A stretch of DNA of 10,553 bases from Candidatus Dadabacteria bacterium. GTDB taxonomy: Bacteria > Desulfobacterota_D > UBA1144 > Nemesobacterales > JAJCZQ01. The notes beneath the pieces are model-generated. The model saw only the letters and a list, made by a program, of their open reading frames with translations, searched no databases and was not told the origin of the DNA. Positions 1 to 7,594 of this stretch are shown in pieces. Each line of letters opens with the position of its first letter. Position 1 is the first letter of the stretch. Where the stretch lies: assembly GCA_030624695.1 (NCBI GenBank), contig JAUXJP010000016.1, positions 1-10,553 of the forward strand, in the 5' to 3' direction. The translations under genes were made by a program, and so were the position numbers.

Positions 1-1413
1 AGAAATATTTATAAAATCAGTGTCTTTAGAACTATATTGTTCAAGCAATTCTCTCAGGTTTATTTGCTGGAAATAAAAATCATTAAAGTCACCGAGGTTA
101 TCCTGTAGTTTTTTTAACTGTGATATTATTATATCCATTTTCTCAGCAGGAAATAATGAACTGAAAAATTCAAGCAGGTAACGAAGTTTTTTACATTCTA
201 TTCTTAGTTCATGGAGCATTGCATCAGGTGTGCCGTCTTCTATCAAGAGTCCTGTAGAAACAACTTTGTTATATTTTTTCCATATAAATTTTTTTGCAAG
301 GGGTAGTATGGAGACAATGGAGTTTTTGGCCGGTTCTTCATCGGTATAAATATTTTGGATACAGTTTTCTACATCTTTAATCTTATTTTTATATATATTT
401 GCTGACAGGACCGCCTTTAATTTTCTTTGTTCCAGTTTTCTTTCATTCTCAAGATTATTAAATACCGGTTCAATACCTTTTCTTAGTTTTTCAGGGAGCA
501 TGCTTGTGTATTCATCTTTCATAAGAAGATACACATCAAGGTCTCTCAGGCGATTAGTAAGTTTTCCTATACTGGAAAAGTCATTTTTCAGTTTAAGTGT
601 AATTTTAGCAGGAAATATATATTTAATTTGTGAAATAGCGGACCGTGCCCTTCTGACAGCCACCCTGAAATCATGTAGAAATTCGGTATCAATGTCATTT
701 TTTATACCATTTTCGTTGATCTTCATGGTATTGATAAGATGGCTCAGAATTTGCTTTAATGCTTCTCCCGATGTAATTCCGGGTTCAATAATGAGTTTGA
801 ATTTGGAGTTGTAACTGCCTGGCTGTATACCAGAGATACTCAGGGCTTCAAAGTAAGGGACAGAATTACTTTTTATAAGACCCTTTTTCATGAGTAACTT
901 GTCAATAACTGAAAATTCTTTCTGATATCCTCTTATGGATTCAAGAATAATTTGTTTAAGCAGAATTGTTGGCAGCTTTTTACTTTCAAGTGTTTGAAAA
1001 GCAAGCCGGGCAACTATCTTATCATCATCGTTTTTTATTTGATAGGTATTTATATTTTCTGAAATGGTTATTAACAGAATTAAAGCCCTTATGCCCAGGT
1101 ATTTTGAAAGTTCATTTTTTAATTCACTATTAGGGAAGTCTTCATAAAAAGCAGGAATTTTTTTAATGTTCCATGGTAGGGATATAGTCTTTTGTCCTTT
1201 TTTTAGATTATACAAATATAATGAACTATTATCTTTAATCAGTGTAAGGCTGTTTTTATATAGCCTCCAGTCGAAGGTGTCATAGAATTTTAAATCCTTA
1301 GTTGAGGGATCATTTACTGAAAGAAAAACATTCAGTCCTAATTCCTTGGTAAAATCATCAGCTAAGTAATTGGTGGATTTATAACGTTGTATTCTATTTT
1401 TTTTGTTTTTCAT
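1..1413 (-). CDS. CYTH-like/CHAD domain protein, partial (C-terminus beyond left edge)
   Basis: I translated this frame by hand from the ATG at 1413 to base 1: 471 codons with no stop. Residues about 1-200 look like a degenerate CYTH (triphosphate tunnel) domain, with the landmark FYDTFDWRLY at 43-52. The usual N-terminal ExExK metal-binding motif is not evident, so catalytic activity is doubtful. Residues from about 215 form a CHAD domain: HDFRVAVRRAR (from H247), RDLDV (290-294), LHELRIECKKLRY (400-412) and LQDNLGDFND (436-445). CHAD domains are helical, basic, histidine-rich modules known to bind polyphosphate. The remaining C-terminus, probably several tens of residues, lies off the window. 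The start overlaps the 3' end of the truncated ppx by 20 bases, which suggests translational coupling. No separate Shine-Dalgarno sequence is obvious; the upstream sequence is mostly A. The neighbouring PPK2 supports a polyphosphate-related role (inference). Confidence 0.88.
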   Translation of the reverse strand, partial: MKNKKNRIQRYKSTNYLADDFTKELGLNVFLSVNDPSTKDLKFYDTFDWRLYKNSLTLIKDNSSLYLYNLKKGQKTISLPWNIKKIPAFYEDFPNSELKNELSKYLGIRALILLITISENINTYQIKNDDDKIVARLAFQTLESKKLPTILLKQIILESIRGYQKEFSVIDKLLMKKGLIKSNSVPYFEALSISGIQPGSYNSKFKLIIEPGITSGEALKQILSHLINTMKINENGIKNDIDTEFLHDFRVAVRRARSAISQIKYIFPAKITLKLKNDFSSIGKLTNRLRDLDVYLLMKDEYTSMLPEKLRKGIEPVFNNLENERKLEQRKLKAVLSANIYKNKIKDVENCIQNIYTDEEPAKNSIVSILPLAKKFIWKKYNKVVSTGLLIEDGTPDAMLHELRIECKKLRYLLEFFSSLFPAEKMDIIISQLKKLQDNLGDFNDFYFQQINLRELLEQYSSKDTDFINIS

Positions 1414-1690
1414 TTTTATTACCGGCTTCACGCATAGCGGATGTTGTACATGCCATATAATCAACTGGTTTATAGGCTTTGATGAGGAATTTAAATGCAA
1501 TCATTGTATCAATAAGATTTGATAATTTTTCTTTTGAAATTTTTCCTTTTACAAATACATCTTCACCTAGTCTCAAAGGAACCATAAAAAGCGCATCTTT
1601 CTTAAAAGTTGCAGACTTGTCATCTTCAAATACCTGGCTAAATAATAGCCTTACAGCGTTTGTTCCAATATCTATAGCGGCAAATATCAA
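1394..1690 (-). pseudogene. Truncated Ppx/GppA-type phosphatase (N-terminal third only)
   Basis: These 98 residues match the start of the exopolyphosphatase/pppGpp phosphatase family. They include the actin-fold phosphate-1 loop AIDIGTNAVRLL (residues 5-16), RLGEDVF (40-46) and TTSAMREAGN (82-91), which is the conserved family segment CATSAMREA. Full-length family members have about 300 residues, so roughly two thirds are missing, including the second half of the ATPase-like fold. The frame ends at TAG in an A-rich stretch (run of eight A, minus strand) where the CHAD gene begins in the +1 frame. It is probably inactive alone. The start is TTG at 1690, chosen because MIFAAIDIGTN is the family N-terminus and an AGGAG lies 7 bases upstream. 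Alternatives are that it is a functional small partner of the CHAD protein, or that one A is miscounted and the two are a single fusion protein. Confidence 0.8.
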
Positions 1691-1697
1691 TAAGTTT

Positions 1698-1702
1698 CTC
1701 CT
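1698..1702 (-). promoter_or_regulatory. Shine-Dalgarno AGGAG deciding a TTG start
   Basis: Reading the minus strand, AGGAG is followed by 7 bases (AAACTTA) and then TTG ATA TTT GCC. This good ribosome site fixes the start of the truncated ppx at a TTG codon. It indicates that translation initiation for the ppx/CHAD pair is still intact. Confidence 0.7.
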
Positions 1703-1866
1703 GGTAAATCATATATAATAAAAATTTAATTTTTGTTGAAGTTTAACTTAAAGGTATTTTATTATAAATCTATTAGTAAATAAAATATCTGGACCTAAGA
1801 TTTCAAATTTCTTATTATGATATTAATATTTAAATGATAGCTTAAATCTTTTTTAAGAAAATTGTT
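1703..1866. promoter_or_regulatory. AT-rich divergent promoter region between ppx/CHAD and ppk2
   Basis: This very AT-rich non-coding spacer lies between divergent genes. For the plus-strand ppk2, a possible sigma-70 promoter is TTGAAG (1736-1741), 18 bases, then TATTAT (1760-1765), giving a leader of about 95 bases. On the minus strand TATAAT (1766-1761) could be the -10 for ppx, but it has no good -35. The two -10 boxes overlap, so the two directions may compete. In AT-rich DNA such matches occur by chance. No hairpin, riboswitch or operator repeat was recognised. Confidence 0.3.
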
Positions 1867-2727
1867 ATGAATAATTTAGATAATCCTATAATTGGCGAAT
1901 ACAAAAAGATTGATAATCCGTATAATGGTATTTCTGTAAAGGATTACAACGTTGAAAAACGCAGGCTACAGATTGAACTGCTTAATATTCAGCAAAATAT
2001 TGTAAAAAACAAAAGAAAGCTTTGTATTACATTTGACGGCAGAGATGCTGCTGGAAAAGGGTCCACGATTTTACGATTAACTGAAAATTTAATGCCCCAG
2101 TACTTCAGGGTAGTTACGCTTGGTATTCCAACCAAACAGGAATCAAAATACTGGTTTAAACGCTATGAAAAACAGCTGCCCAAAAAAGGTGAAGTAGTCT
2201 TTTTTGACCGGTCCTGGTATAACCGGGCATCGATCGAGCCTACAATGGGATACTGTAGTGAAAAGCAGTATAAATACTTTATGGACAAGGTGTTGGACTG
2301 GGAGCACAAATTGATTTCCAATGGTATGGAGCTTATGAAGTTTTATCTGTCAGTTGACAGGGAACACCAGCTCGGCCGTTTCCAGGATAGACTCTCAGAC
2401 CCACTCAAATTTTGGAAGTTTTCCCAAAATGATCTCCATGCGAGAAAACTCTGGGAATCATATACAAAATATAAAAACCAAATGTTTACTCATACTTCTT
2501 CAAAAAAGTCTCCATGGTTTAATGTGGATGCCAATTCAAAAACGGAAGCAAGGTTAAACTGTATGCTGCAAGTGGTTAAGAAATTTGGCAATAAGAAATT
2601 TATACCCCTGACTGGTGTTGATGTAATAGATAAGTATAGTATTGAAATTAACGGTGTTGTATTTGAAAATTTAAATTCTCTGCAATATTCAACTTTAAAA
2701 GAATTAAAATCAAACAAGTCGAAATAA
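1867..2727 (+). CDS. ppk2: Polyphosphate kinase 2 (PPK2 family)
   Basis: The 286-residue P-loop kinase transfers phosphate between inorganic polyphosphate and nucleotides in the cytoplasm. Visible motifs are Walker A FDGRDAAGKGST (56-67), Walker B VVFFDRSWYNRA (110-121), the lid region around DRLSDPLKFWKFS, and the C-terminal landmark KSPWFNVDANSKTEARLN. FDRSWYNRA followed by EPTMGYC resembles class I/II PPK2 rather than class III, which has a different sequence after Walker B. The preferred nucleotide (GDP/ADP versus AMP) cannot be read from sequence alone. Length is normal for a one-domain PPK2, with about 20 extra residues at the C-terminus. The ATG lacks a clear Shine-Dalgarno sequence. 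The gene is 8 bases upstream of the Nudix gene, probably an operon, and divergent from the ppx fragment and CHAD protein, which fits a polyphosphate locus. Confidence 0.93.
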   Translation: MNNLDNPIIGEYKKIDNPYNGISVKDYNVEKRRLQIELLNIQQNIVKNKRKLCITFDGRDAAGKGSTILRLTENLMPQYFRVVTLGIPTKQESKYWFKRYEKQLPKKGEVVFFDRSWYNRASIEPTMGYCSEKQYKYFMDKVLDWEHKLISNGMELMKFYLSVDREHQLGRFQDRLSDPLKFWKFSQNDLHARKLWESYTKYKNQMFTHTSSKKSPWFNVDANSKTEARLNCMLQVVKKFGNKKFIPLTGVDVIDKYSIEINGVVFENLNSLQYSTLKELKSNKSK

Positions 2728-2735
2728 ACTGAATT

Positions 2736-3197
2736 ATGAATCTGATAAAGACACTTGGATTACCGGTTATACAGTCAGCCGGGGGGTTGGTATATAACAA
2801 CGATTACCATATTCTCCTGATATTTAAAAAAGGGAAATGGGACCTGCCTAAGGGCGGATTAAGCGCAAAAGAATCTTCACATATTAAAACAGCTGTCAGG
2901 GAAGTTAACGAAGAAACAGGAATTGATAAGGATAAATTAGAAGTTAAAGGCAAAATAGTTTCAACCTGGCATTCCACAAGAAATAAAAAAGGGCAGGTAT
3001 TAAAGAAAACACATTGGTACCTTATGCATTACAACGGCAAGGACGCTGACGTTATACCTCAGCTTGCAGAAGGAATCATTGAATGCCGATGGGTCCACCT
3101 GAGTGATCTTGATAGTTACAGGCCGCTTATATTAACCCGTATTCAGTATGTTATAGATTTCTGGCTGGAAAACCTGGCATATGATACCAATATTTAA
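2736..3197 (+). CDS. Nudix hydrolase (variant Nudix box)
   Basis: This is a 153-residue single-domain Nudix protein. It starts with a short leader, then SAGGLVYN (14-21), LLIFKKGKWDLPKGG, and the Nudix helix ending in REVNEETGI, which carries the metal-binding REXXEE glutamates. The spacing is unusual: the usual GX5EX7RE pattern would put serine at the first glutamate, while a glutamate sits one residue earlier. The essential REXXEE part is intact. HWYLMHYNG and the PQLAEGI segment followed by WV are typical of Nudix proteins that hydrolyse nucleoside diphosphate derivatives or dinucleoside polyphosphates, but the substrate cannot be assigned. It follows ppk2 after 8 bases with no clear Shine-Dalgarno sequence, so translation is probably coupled. 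The stop is 5 bases from the stop of the convergent sprT-like gene. Confidence 0.88.
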   Translation: MNLIKTLGLPVIQSAGGLVYNNDYHILLIFKKGKWDLPKGGLSAKESSHIKTAVREVNEETGIDKDKLEVKGKIVSTWHSTRNKKGQVLKKTHWYLMHYNGKDADVIPQLAEGIIECRWVHLSDLDSYRPLILTRIQYVIDFWLENLAYDTNI

Positions 3198-3202
3198 TAA
3201 TT

Positions 3203-3670
3203 CTATTTTTTTACCTCAACAATATTCAACTTAAATTTTGGATCAAATTTATTACTGCAAATATTACAGGAGTACAGTTTGCTTACTTTCCTGTAAAGAT
3301 TTGTTTTATTCCCACAACAAGGGCATGTACCAATATATTTTGCTGAAGGTAGATTAACTTCCTTGAGATCAGCACATCTTATGGGATTGCACCCCACATC
3401 ACGAGCAATCTTTTTCCAGTCGTTTCCATGATTTGTTTTACCTGTTTTTTTATAATGAAGTGCATGTGCTATTTCATGAAGGAGAGTATCTTTCATTATT
3501 GGAAAGGGATTTATTTTAAGATAAGCATTTGAAATAGAGATTATTTTTTTTGAACAGTTGCAGTGTCCAAGTGTTCTTTTCCGGTTTGAAAAATTAATTT
3601 CCCAGTCGAAAAGGTCCCATTTTCTTTTCTGCAACCGCCATTCGGAGAATATCTGGTCTTTAGTGGTCAT
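3203..3670 (-). CDS. SprT-like zinc metalloprotease domain protein
   Basis: This 155-residue protein has a SprT-like zincin domain. The metal site is LLHEIAHALH (HExxH at 65-69), with a likely third ligand His81 in NHGNDW, the order seen in SprT/Spartan-type domains. A C-terminal zinc ribbon follows: CPCC (116-119) and CNIC (135-138). Eukaryotic Spartan/Wss1 relatives cleave DNA-protein crosslinks; the bacterial SprT role is poorly defined, so function here is inferred. There is no signal peptide or membrane segment, so it is cytoplasmic. The ATG has no obvious Shine-Dalgarno sequence, and a good extended -10 lies only 15 bases upstream of it, suggesting a very short mRNA leader. It is divergent from the Uup-type ATPase, itself linked in E. 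coli to DNA-junction metabolism. Confidence 0.85.
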   Translation of the reverse strand: MTTKDQIFSEWRLQKRKWDLFDWEINFSNRKRTLGHCNCSKKIISISNAYLKINPFPIMKDTLLHEIAHALHYKKTGKTNHGNDWKKIARDVGCNPIRCADLKEVNLPSAKYIGTCPCCGNKTNLYRKVSKLYSCNICSNKFDPKFKLNIVEVKK

Positions 3671-3684
3671 TTTTTTGAGAAACT

Positions 3685-3693
3685 ATTATACCA
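3685..3693 (-). promoter_or_regulatory. Extended -10 promoter (TGGTATAAT) for the sprT-like gene
   Basis: Reading the minus strand, TGGTATAAT is a perfect extended -10 (TGnTATAAT) that ends 14 bases before the ATG at 3670. No good -35 lies 17 bases upstream, but extended -10 promoters tolerate this. The predicted start of transcription near 3678 would leave a leader of about 8 bases, consistent with the missing Shine-Dalgarno sequence. This is inferred from sequence only. Confidence 0.45.
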
Positions 3694-3730
3694 CTGTAAA
3701 AAAATAAGATAGACTTTCCCTGATTTTATT

Positions 3731-5632
3731 ATGGCACTTATAAGCATACAGGAAGTAACACATTCATACGGCGGCCCCCTACTCCTTGATAAGGTTAATT
3801 ATCAGCTCAAAAAAAACGAGAGGGTGGCCCTTATAGGAAGAAATGGTGAAGGTAAAACCACCTTGCTAACACTTATGGCAAATATGCAAAAACCTGATAG
3901 CGGTAAAGTCGTATACGAAAAAGGTGTAAAGGTCGGTTACCTTCCGCAGCAAATAGATTCTAATCTCGAAGGAACAGTTTTTGAAATTGTCCTGTCAGGC
4001 CTTGGCAAAAGGGCAGAACTTCTGAGTGAATACCAGGATACATATAGTAAACTTCAAACTACACATTCCGAAGAACTTATAAGTAAACTTAATGAGCTCC
4101 AGGTAAAGCTTGAAAGTGCTGACTCCTGGAAGGTTTACAACGAAGTTAAATTGATACTGAGTAAATTAAAACTTAATCCCGATGATAAGTTTAATAAGAT
4201 GTCCGGAGGACAAAAAAGAAGGGTACTTCTGGCAAGGGCACTGGTTGAAAACCCGGACGTGCTTTTACTGGATGAACCTACAAACCATCTTGATATTGAT
4301 TCTATAAACTGGCTTGAAAACTTCTTAAATGATTACAGGGGAACTCTTTTATTTATAACCCACGATAGGGCATTTCTGGACAATATATCTAATAAGATCA
4401 TTGAACTTGACCGGGGACGGTTATTTATCTGGAAGTGTGATTACAGGAGCTACCTGCTGCATAAAGAGGAACAGGAAAGGTCAGAAGACAAGGAAAGGCA
4501 GCTTTTTGATAAAAAACTTGCCGAGGAAGAAGTATGGATAAGGCAGGGTATAAGGGCCAGAAGGACCCGTAACGAGGGCCGTGTCAGGGCACTTAAAAAA
4601 ATGAGGGAAGAAAAAAGGTCACAAAGGGAAAGAGTAGGAAAAGTACGGTTTAAAACTCCGGATACCTATCTTTCAGGGAGGCTGATTGCAGAAACAACGG
4701 AGATTTCCCATAAATATAATGATGAATACCTGATCAGTGATTTTTCGACCCAGGTAATGAGGGGAGATAAAATAGGCCTTATCGGGCCTAATGGTTCGGG
4801 AAAAACAACCCTTCTTAATATACTTCTAGGAAAACTAAAACCAACATTCGGAGAGGTGATTGTTGGTACAAATCTGGACATAGCATATTTTGACCAGCAC
4901 AGGGCTGAACTTGATGAAGAAAAATCAGTCATGGAGAACTTAAGCGGAGGATCTCCTACCCTTACCATAAATGAAAAACAGGTACATATTGTAAGTTATC
5001 TCCAGGATTTCCTCTTTTCTGCTGACCGTGCACGATCTTCTATAAAATCATTGTCAGGTGGTGAACGTAACAGGCTGCTGTTTGCCATTCTGTTTTCCCG
5101 CCCTTCCAACCTGCTTGTTATGGACGAACCCACAAACGACCTCGACATAGAAACACTTGAACTGCTTGAAGAACTGTTAATCCAATATAAAGGGACTATC
5201 CTGCTTGTGAGCCATGACAGGGTTTTTCTGAATAATGTTGTAACATCCACAATGGTATTTGAAGGTAATGGGGTTGTTATGGAGTATCCAGGAGGTTACG
5301 AAGACTGGAAAAGCCAGCAAGTGCAGGAAAATTCTGAAATCAAAGTTGAAACGAAACCAAAGAAAAAAAAAGAAAAGACAGAAAAACCCAGGAAACTATC
5401 ATTTAAGGAACGAAAGGACCTTGATGAAATGCCCGGATTAATCGAACGGCTCGAGAAGGAACAGGAAGAACTATACTTGACCATGACTGACCCGGAGTAC
5501 TATAAGAAAACTGCTGAAGAAATTAAAACAATTAATGAAAGGTCTGAAAAAATTAAAGAAGAGCTTTCAACTGCATTTGATAGGTGGGATTTCCTGGATC
5601 AGCTTAAAAAGGAAATTGAAAAAGAAAGCTGA
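3731..5632 (+). CDS. uup: ABC-F family ATPase, Uup type
   Basis: The 633-residue protein has two ATP-binding cassettes and no membrane segment, so it is a soluble ABC-F protein, not a transporter. Cassette 1 has Walker A GRNGEGKTT (36-44), signature MSGGQKRR (157-164) and Walker B/H region DEPTNHLD (181-188). Cassette 2 has Walker A GPNGSGKTT (352-360), signature LSGGERNR (441-448) and DEPTNDLD (465-472). A charged helical linker of roughly residues 230-325 matches the P-site tRNA interaction motif of ABC-F proteins. A lysine-rich stretch and a C-terminal coiled coil (about 550-633) mark it as Uup-like rather than EttA-like. Family members act on ribosomes, and E. coli Uup also affects branched DNA and precise transposon excision. 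All catalytic motifs are intact. No Shine-Dalgarno sequence is evident before the ATG. It is convergent with typA, with a 2-base gap. Confidence 0.93.
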   Translation: MALISIQEVTHSYGGPLLLDKVNYQLKKNERVALIGRNGEGKTTLLTLMANMQKPDSGKVVYEKGVKVGYLPQQIDSNLEGTVFEIVLSGLGKRAELLSEYQDTYSKLQTTHSEELISKLNELQVKLESADSWKVYNEVKLILSKLKLNPDDKFNKMSGGQKRRVLLARALVENPDVLLLDEPTNHLDIDSINWLENFLNDYRGTLLFITHDRAFLDNISNKIIELDRGRLFIWKCDYRSYLLHKEEQERSEDKERQLFDKKLAEEEVWIRQGIRARRTRNEGRVRALKKMREEKRSQRERVGKVRFKTPDTYLSGRLIAETTEISHKYNDEYLISDFSTQVMRGDKIGLIGPNGSGKTTLLNILLGKLKPTFGEVIVGTNLDIAYFDQHRAELDEEKSVMENLSGGSPTLTINEKQVHIVSYLQDFLFSADRARSSIKSLSGGERNRLLFAILFSRPSNLLVMDEPTNDLDIETLELLEELLIQYKGTILLVSHDRVFLNNVVTSTMVFEGNGVVMEYPGGYEDWKSQQVQENSEIKVETKPKKKKEKTEKPRKLSFKERKDLDEMPGLIERLEKEQEELYLTMTDPEYYKKTAEEIKTINERSEKIKEELSTAFDRWDFLDQLKKEIEKES

Positions 5633-5634
5633 AA

Positions 5635-7461
5635 CTATACCTCAGCTTTACTCTTCTTTTTAGCGATTGCTCTTTTAACTGCATCAAGCTCCATTTTACG
5701 GAGCCTTTTTGATTTAGGTGTAATTTCAACAAGCTCATCTTCAGCAATAAACTCAATAGCCTGGTCAAGTGAAAGGGGCCTTGGCGGCCTTAGTACCACA
5801 GTTGCTTCGGACGTAGAGCTTCTCATATTTGTAAGCTTCTTTTCTCGTACAATGTTTATGTCCAGATCACCGCTCCTGTTTCTTTCCCCTACTACCATCC
5901 CTGCATAAACTTTTGTCCCGACATCCACAAAAAGCTCACCTCTATCGACCATTGATAGGCTTGCATAGGTGGTTGTTTTCCCTGGCCTGTCTGAGACTAG
6001 TGCTCCCGATTGCCTCTGAGGAATAGGTCCGTACCATGGTTCAAAACTTTCAAAAAGTGTATTCATAACACCGGAGCCCTTTGTTTCGATCTGAAACTTC
6101 GACCTGAAACCAATAAGACCCCTGGAAGTAATAAGGAATTCAAGATCAACCCTGCCGTTACCAAGATTCTGAAGATTTACCATCTTACCTTTTCTTTCAG
6201 CAACAATTTCCGTTATTACTCCAACGTGTTTCTCTACCACGTCTACAAACATACGTTCAACGGGTTCCATTAAGACATTTTTTTCTTTTTTAGTTATTAC
6301 CTGTGGTTTTGAAACCATAAACTCAAAACCTTCTCTTCGCATAGTTTCAATGAGAATTGCCATCTGGAGTTCGCCCCTTCCTGCAACTTCATACGCATCA
6401 GCCCTGTCAGTTGCTTTTACCTGTATAGCTATATTCCCAAGGACTTCTTTTTCAAGTCTTTCTTTTATATGTCTTGAGGTAAGGAATTTTCCCTCGGTTC
6501 CGGCAAATGGTCCGTTATTTACATAAAATATCATTGATATTGTCGGTTCATCCACTTTTATACGGGGCAGTGCCACAGGGTTGTCAGCTAATGAAATGGT
6601 ATCGCCTATCTTTACATCGTCCACACCAGCGATTGCTGCAATATCTCCGGCTTCCATAGTTTCAACAGCAGTTTTCTGCAGTCCCTGGAATGAATATAAA
6701 ACCGAAATTTTTATATTTGTAGTTGTTCCGTCTTCATTACAAAGAGCGTAATTCTTATTTGATTCAAGTTTGCCGTTAAATATACGTCCTATTGCAATCC
6801 TTCCGACATAGTTATCATAATCCAGATTGGTAATAAGAAACTGGGTTAATTCTTCATTTTCTACTTCTGGGCCAGGTATAGACTCAACTATTGTGTTAAA
6901 TAGCGGCTCCAGATTTTCTGAGTCGTCATCAAGTGATAGTTTCGACATGCCGAGCTTGGCATTTGTATAGATGATTGGGAAATCAATCTGCTGGTCATCA
7001 GCATCGAGTTCTATAAAAAGATCATAAACTTCGTTAATTACCTCATCGGGCCTTGCATCGGCACGGTCGATTTTATTGATTACGAGAATTACAGGAAGTT
7101 TTTTCTCAAGTGCTTTTTTTACAACAAATCTTGTCTGGGGAAGGGGGCCTTCACTCGAATCTACAAGAAGAAGTGCACCATCAACCATATTGAGACTTCT
7201 TTCCACTTCACCGCCAAAGTCAGCATGGCCCGGCGTATCCACGATATTTATCTTTATATCTTTATAATGAACCGCGGTGTTCTTTGCCATAATGGTAATG
7301 CCACGTTCCTTCTCCAGTTCCATTGAGTCCATTACCCTTTCACCGACATGTTCATGTTCACTAAAAATATTACTCTGGTCGAGCATTGCATCCACAAGGG
7401 TTGTCTTTCCATGGTCCACATGGGCTATGATTGCAATATTTCTTATACTGTCTTTTTTCAT
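5635..7461 (-). CDS. typA: TypA/BipA ribosome-associated translational GTPase
   Basis: The 608-residue protein is full length for TypA/BipA (usually about 600-615). GTPase motifs are G1 AHVDHGKTT (13-21), G2 RGITI (53-57), G3 DTPGH (75-79), G4 NKID (129-132) and G5 NAK (167-169). EF-Tu-like domain II, an EF-G domain III-like part, domain V and the TypA-specific C-terminal domain follow (RPPRPLSLDQAIEFI, then PKSKRLRKMELDAVKR). TypA is an EF-G/LepA-like GTPase that binds the 70S ribosome and helps 50S assembly and growth under stress or cold. The start ATG has AAGGAAG 12 bases upstream, a slightly long spacing. The C-terminus is convergent with uup with 2 bases between stops. All motifs are intact and nothing looks unusual in the protein. 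Confidence 0.96.
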   Translation of the reverse strand: MKKDSIRNIAIIAHVDHGKTTLVDAMLDQSNIFSEHEHVGERVMDSMELEKERGITIMAKNTAVHYKDIKINIVDTPGHADFGGEVERSLNMVDGALLLVDSSEGPLPQTRFVVKKALEKKLPVILVINKIDRADARPDEVINEVYDLFIELDADDQQIDFPIIYTNAKLGMSKLSLDDDSENLEPLFNTIVESIPGPEVENEELTQFLITNLDYDNYVGRIAIGRIFNGKLESNKNYALCNEDGTTTNIKISVLYSFQGLQKTAVETMEAGDIAAIAGVDDVKIGDTISLADNPVALPRIKVDEPTISMIFYVNNGPFAGTEGKFLTSRHIKERLEKEVLGNIAIQVKATDRADAYEVAGRGELQMAILIETMRREGFEFMVSKPQVITKKEKNVLMEPVERMFVDVVEKHVGVITEIVAERKGKMVNLQNLGNGRVDLEFLITSRGLIGFRSKFQIETKGSGVMNTLFESFEPWYGPIPQRQSGALVSDRPGKTTTYASLSMVDRGELFVDVGTKVYAGMVVGERNRSGDLDINIVREKKLTNMRSSTSEATVVLRPPRPLSLDQAIEFIAEDELVEITPKSKRLRKMELDAVKRAIAKKKSKAEV

Positions 7462-7594
7462 TCGAACTTTTTTCTTCCTTAATAAATTAAAAGATTGAAC
7501 AGTATTAATGAATTATTCGTTAATACAAGGTTTAAATTTAGATTATATAGAATTAAAAAAAGGGGGTACTGCAGCAATTCTGTGTGACTGAGTT
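7462..7594 (-). promoter_or_regulatory. typA leader with a possible -10 box
   Basis: This AT-rich non-coding stretch lies upstream of typA. On the minus strand TATAAT (7547-7542) could be a -10, but the hexamer 17 bases upstream (AGTACC) is a poor -35. AAGGAAG near 7480-7474 is the likely ribosome site. A CCCCCTTTTTTT tract (minus strand, about 7566-7555) has no matching G-rich arm, so it is not a convincing terminator. I see no riboswitch or leader peptide. Confidence 0.25.

Noticed and set aside
500..814. Plus-strand open frame of 104 codons
   Set aside because: It lies opposite the CHAD gene, whose minus-strand frame is continuous and carries clear CHAD motifs; this is an antisense shadow.
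1394..1690. Intact small exopolyphosphatase
   Set aside because: Only about 98 of the roughly 300 residues of the family are present, so the actin-like fold cannot be complete.
3731..5632. ABC transporter ATPase
   Set aside because: Two cassettes in one chain, an ABC-F linker, a Uup-type coiled coil and no neighbouring permease argue for a ribosome-acting ABC-F protein.
7555..7570. C5T7 tract on the minus strand as a terminator
   Set aside because: No G-rich arm nearby can pair with the C tract, so no hairpin forms.
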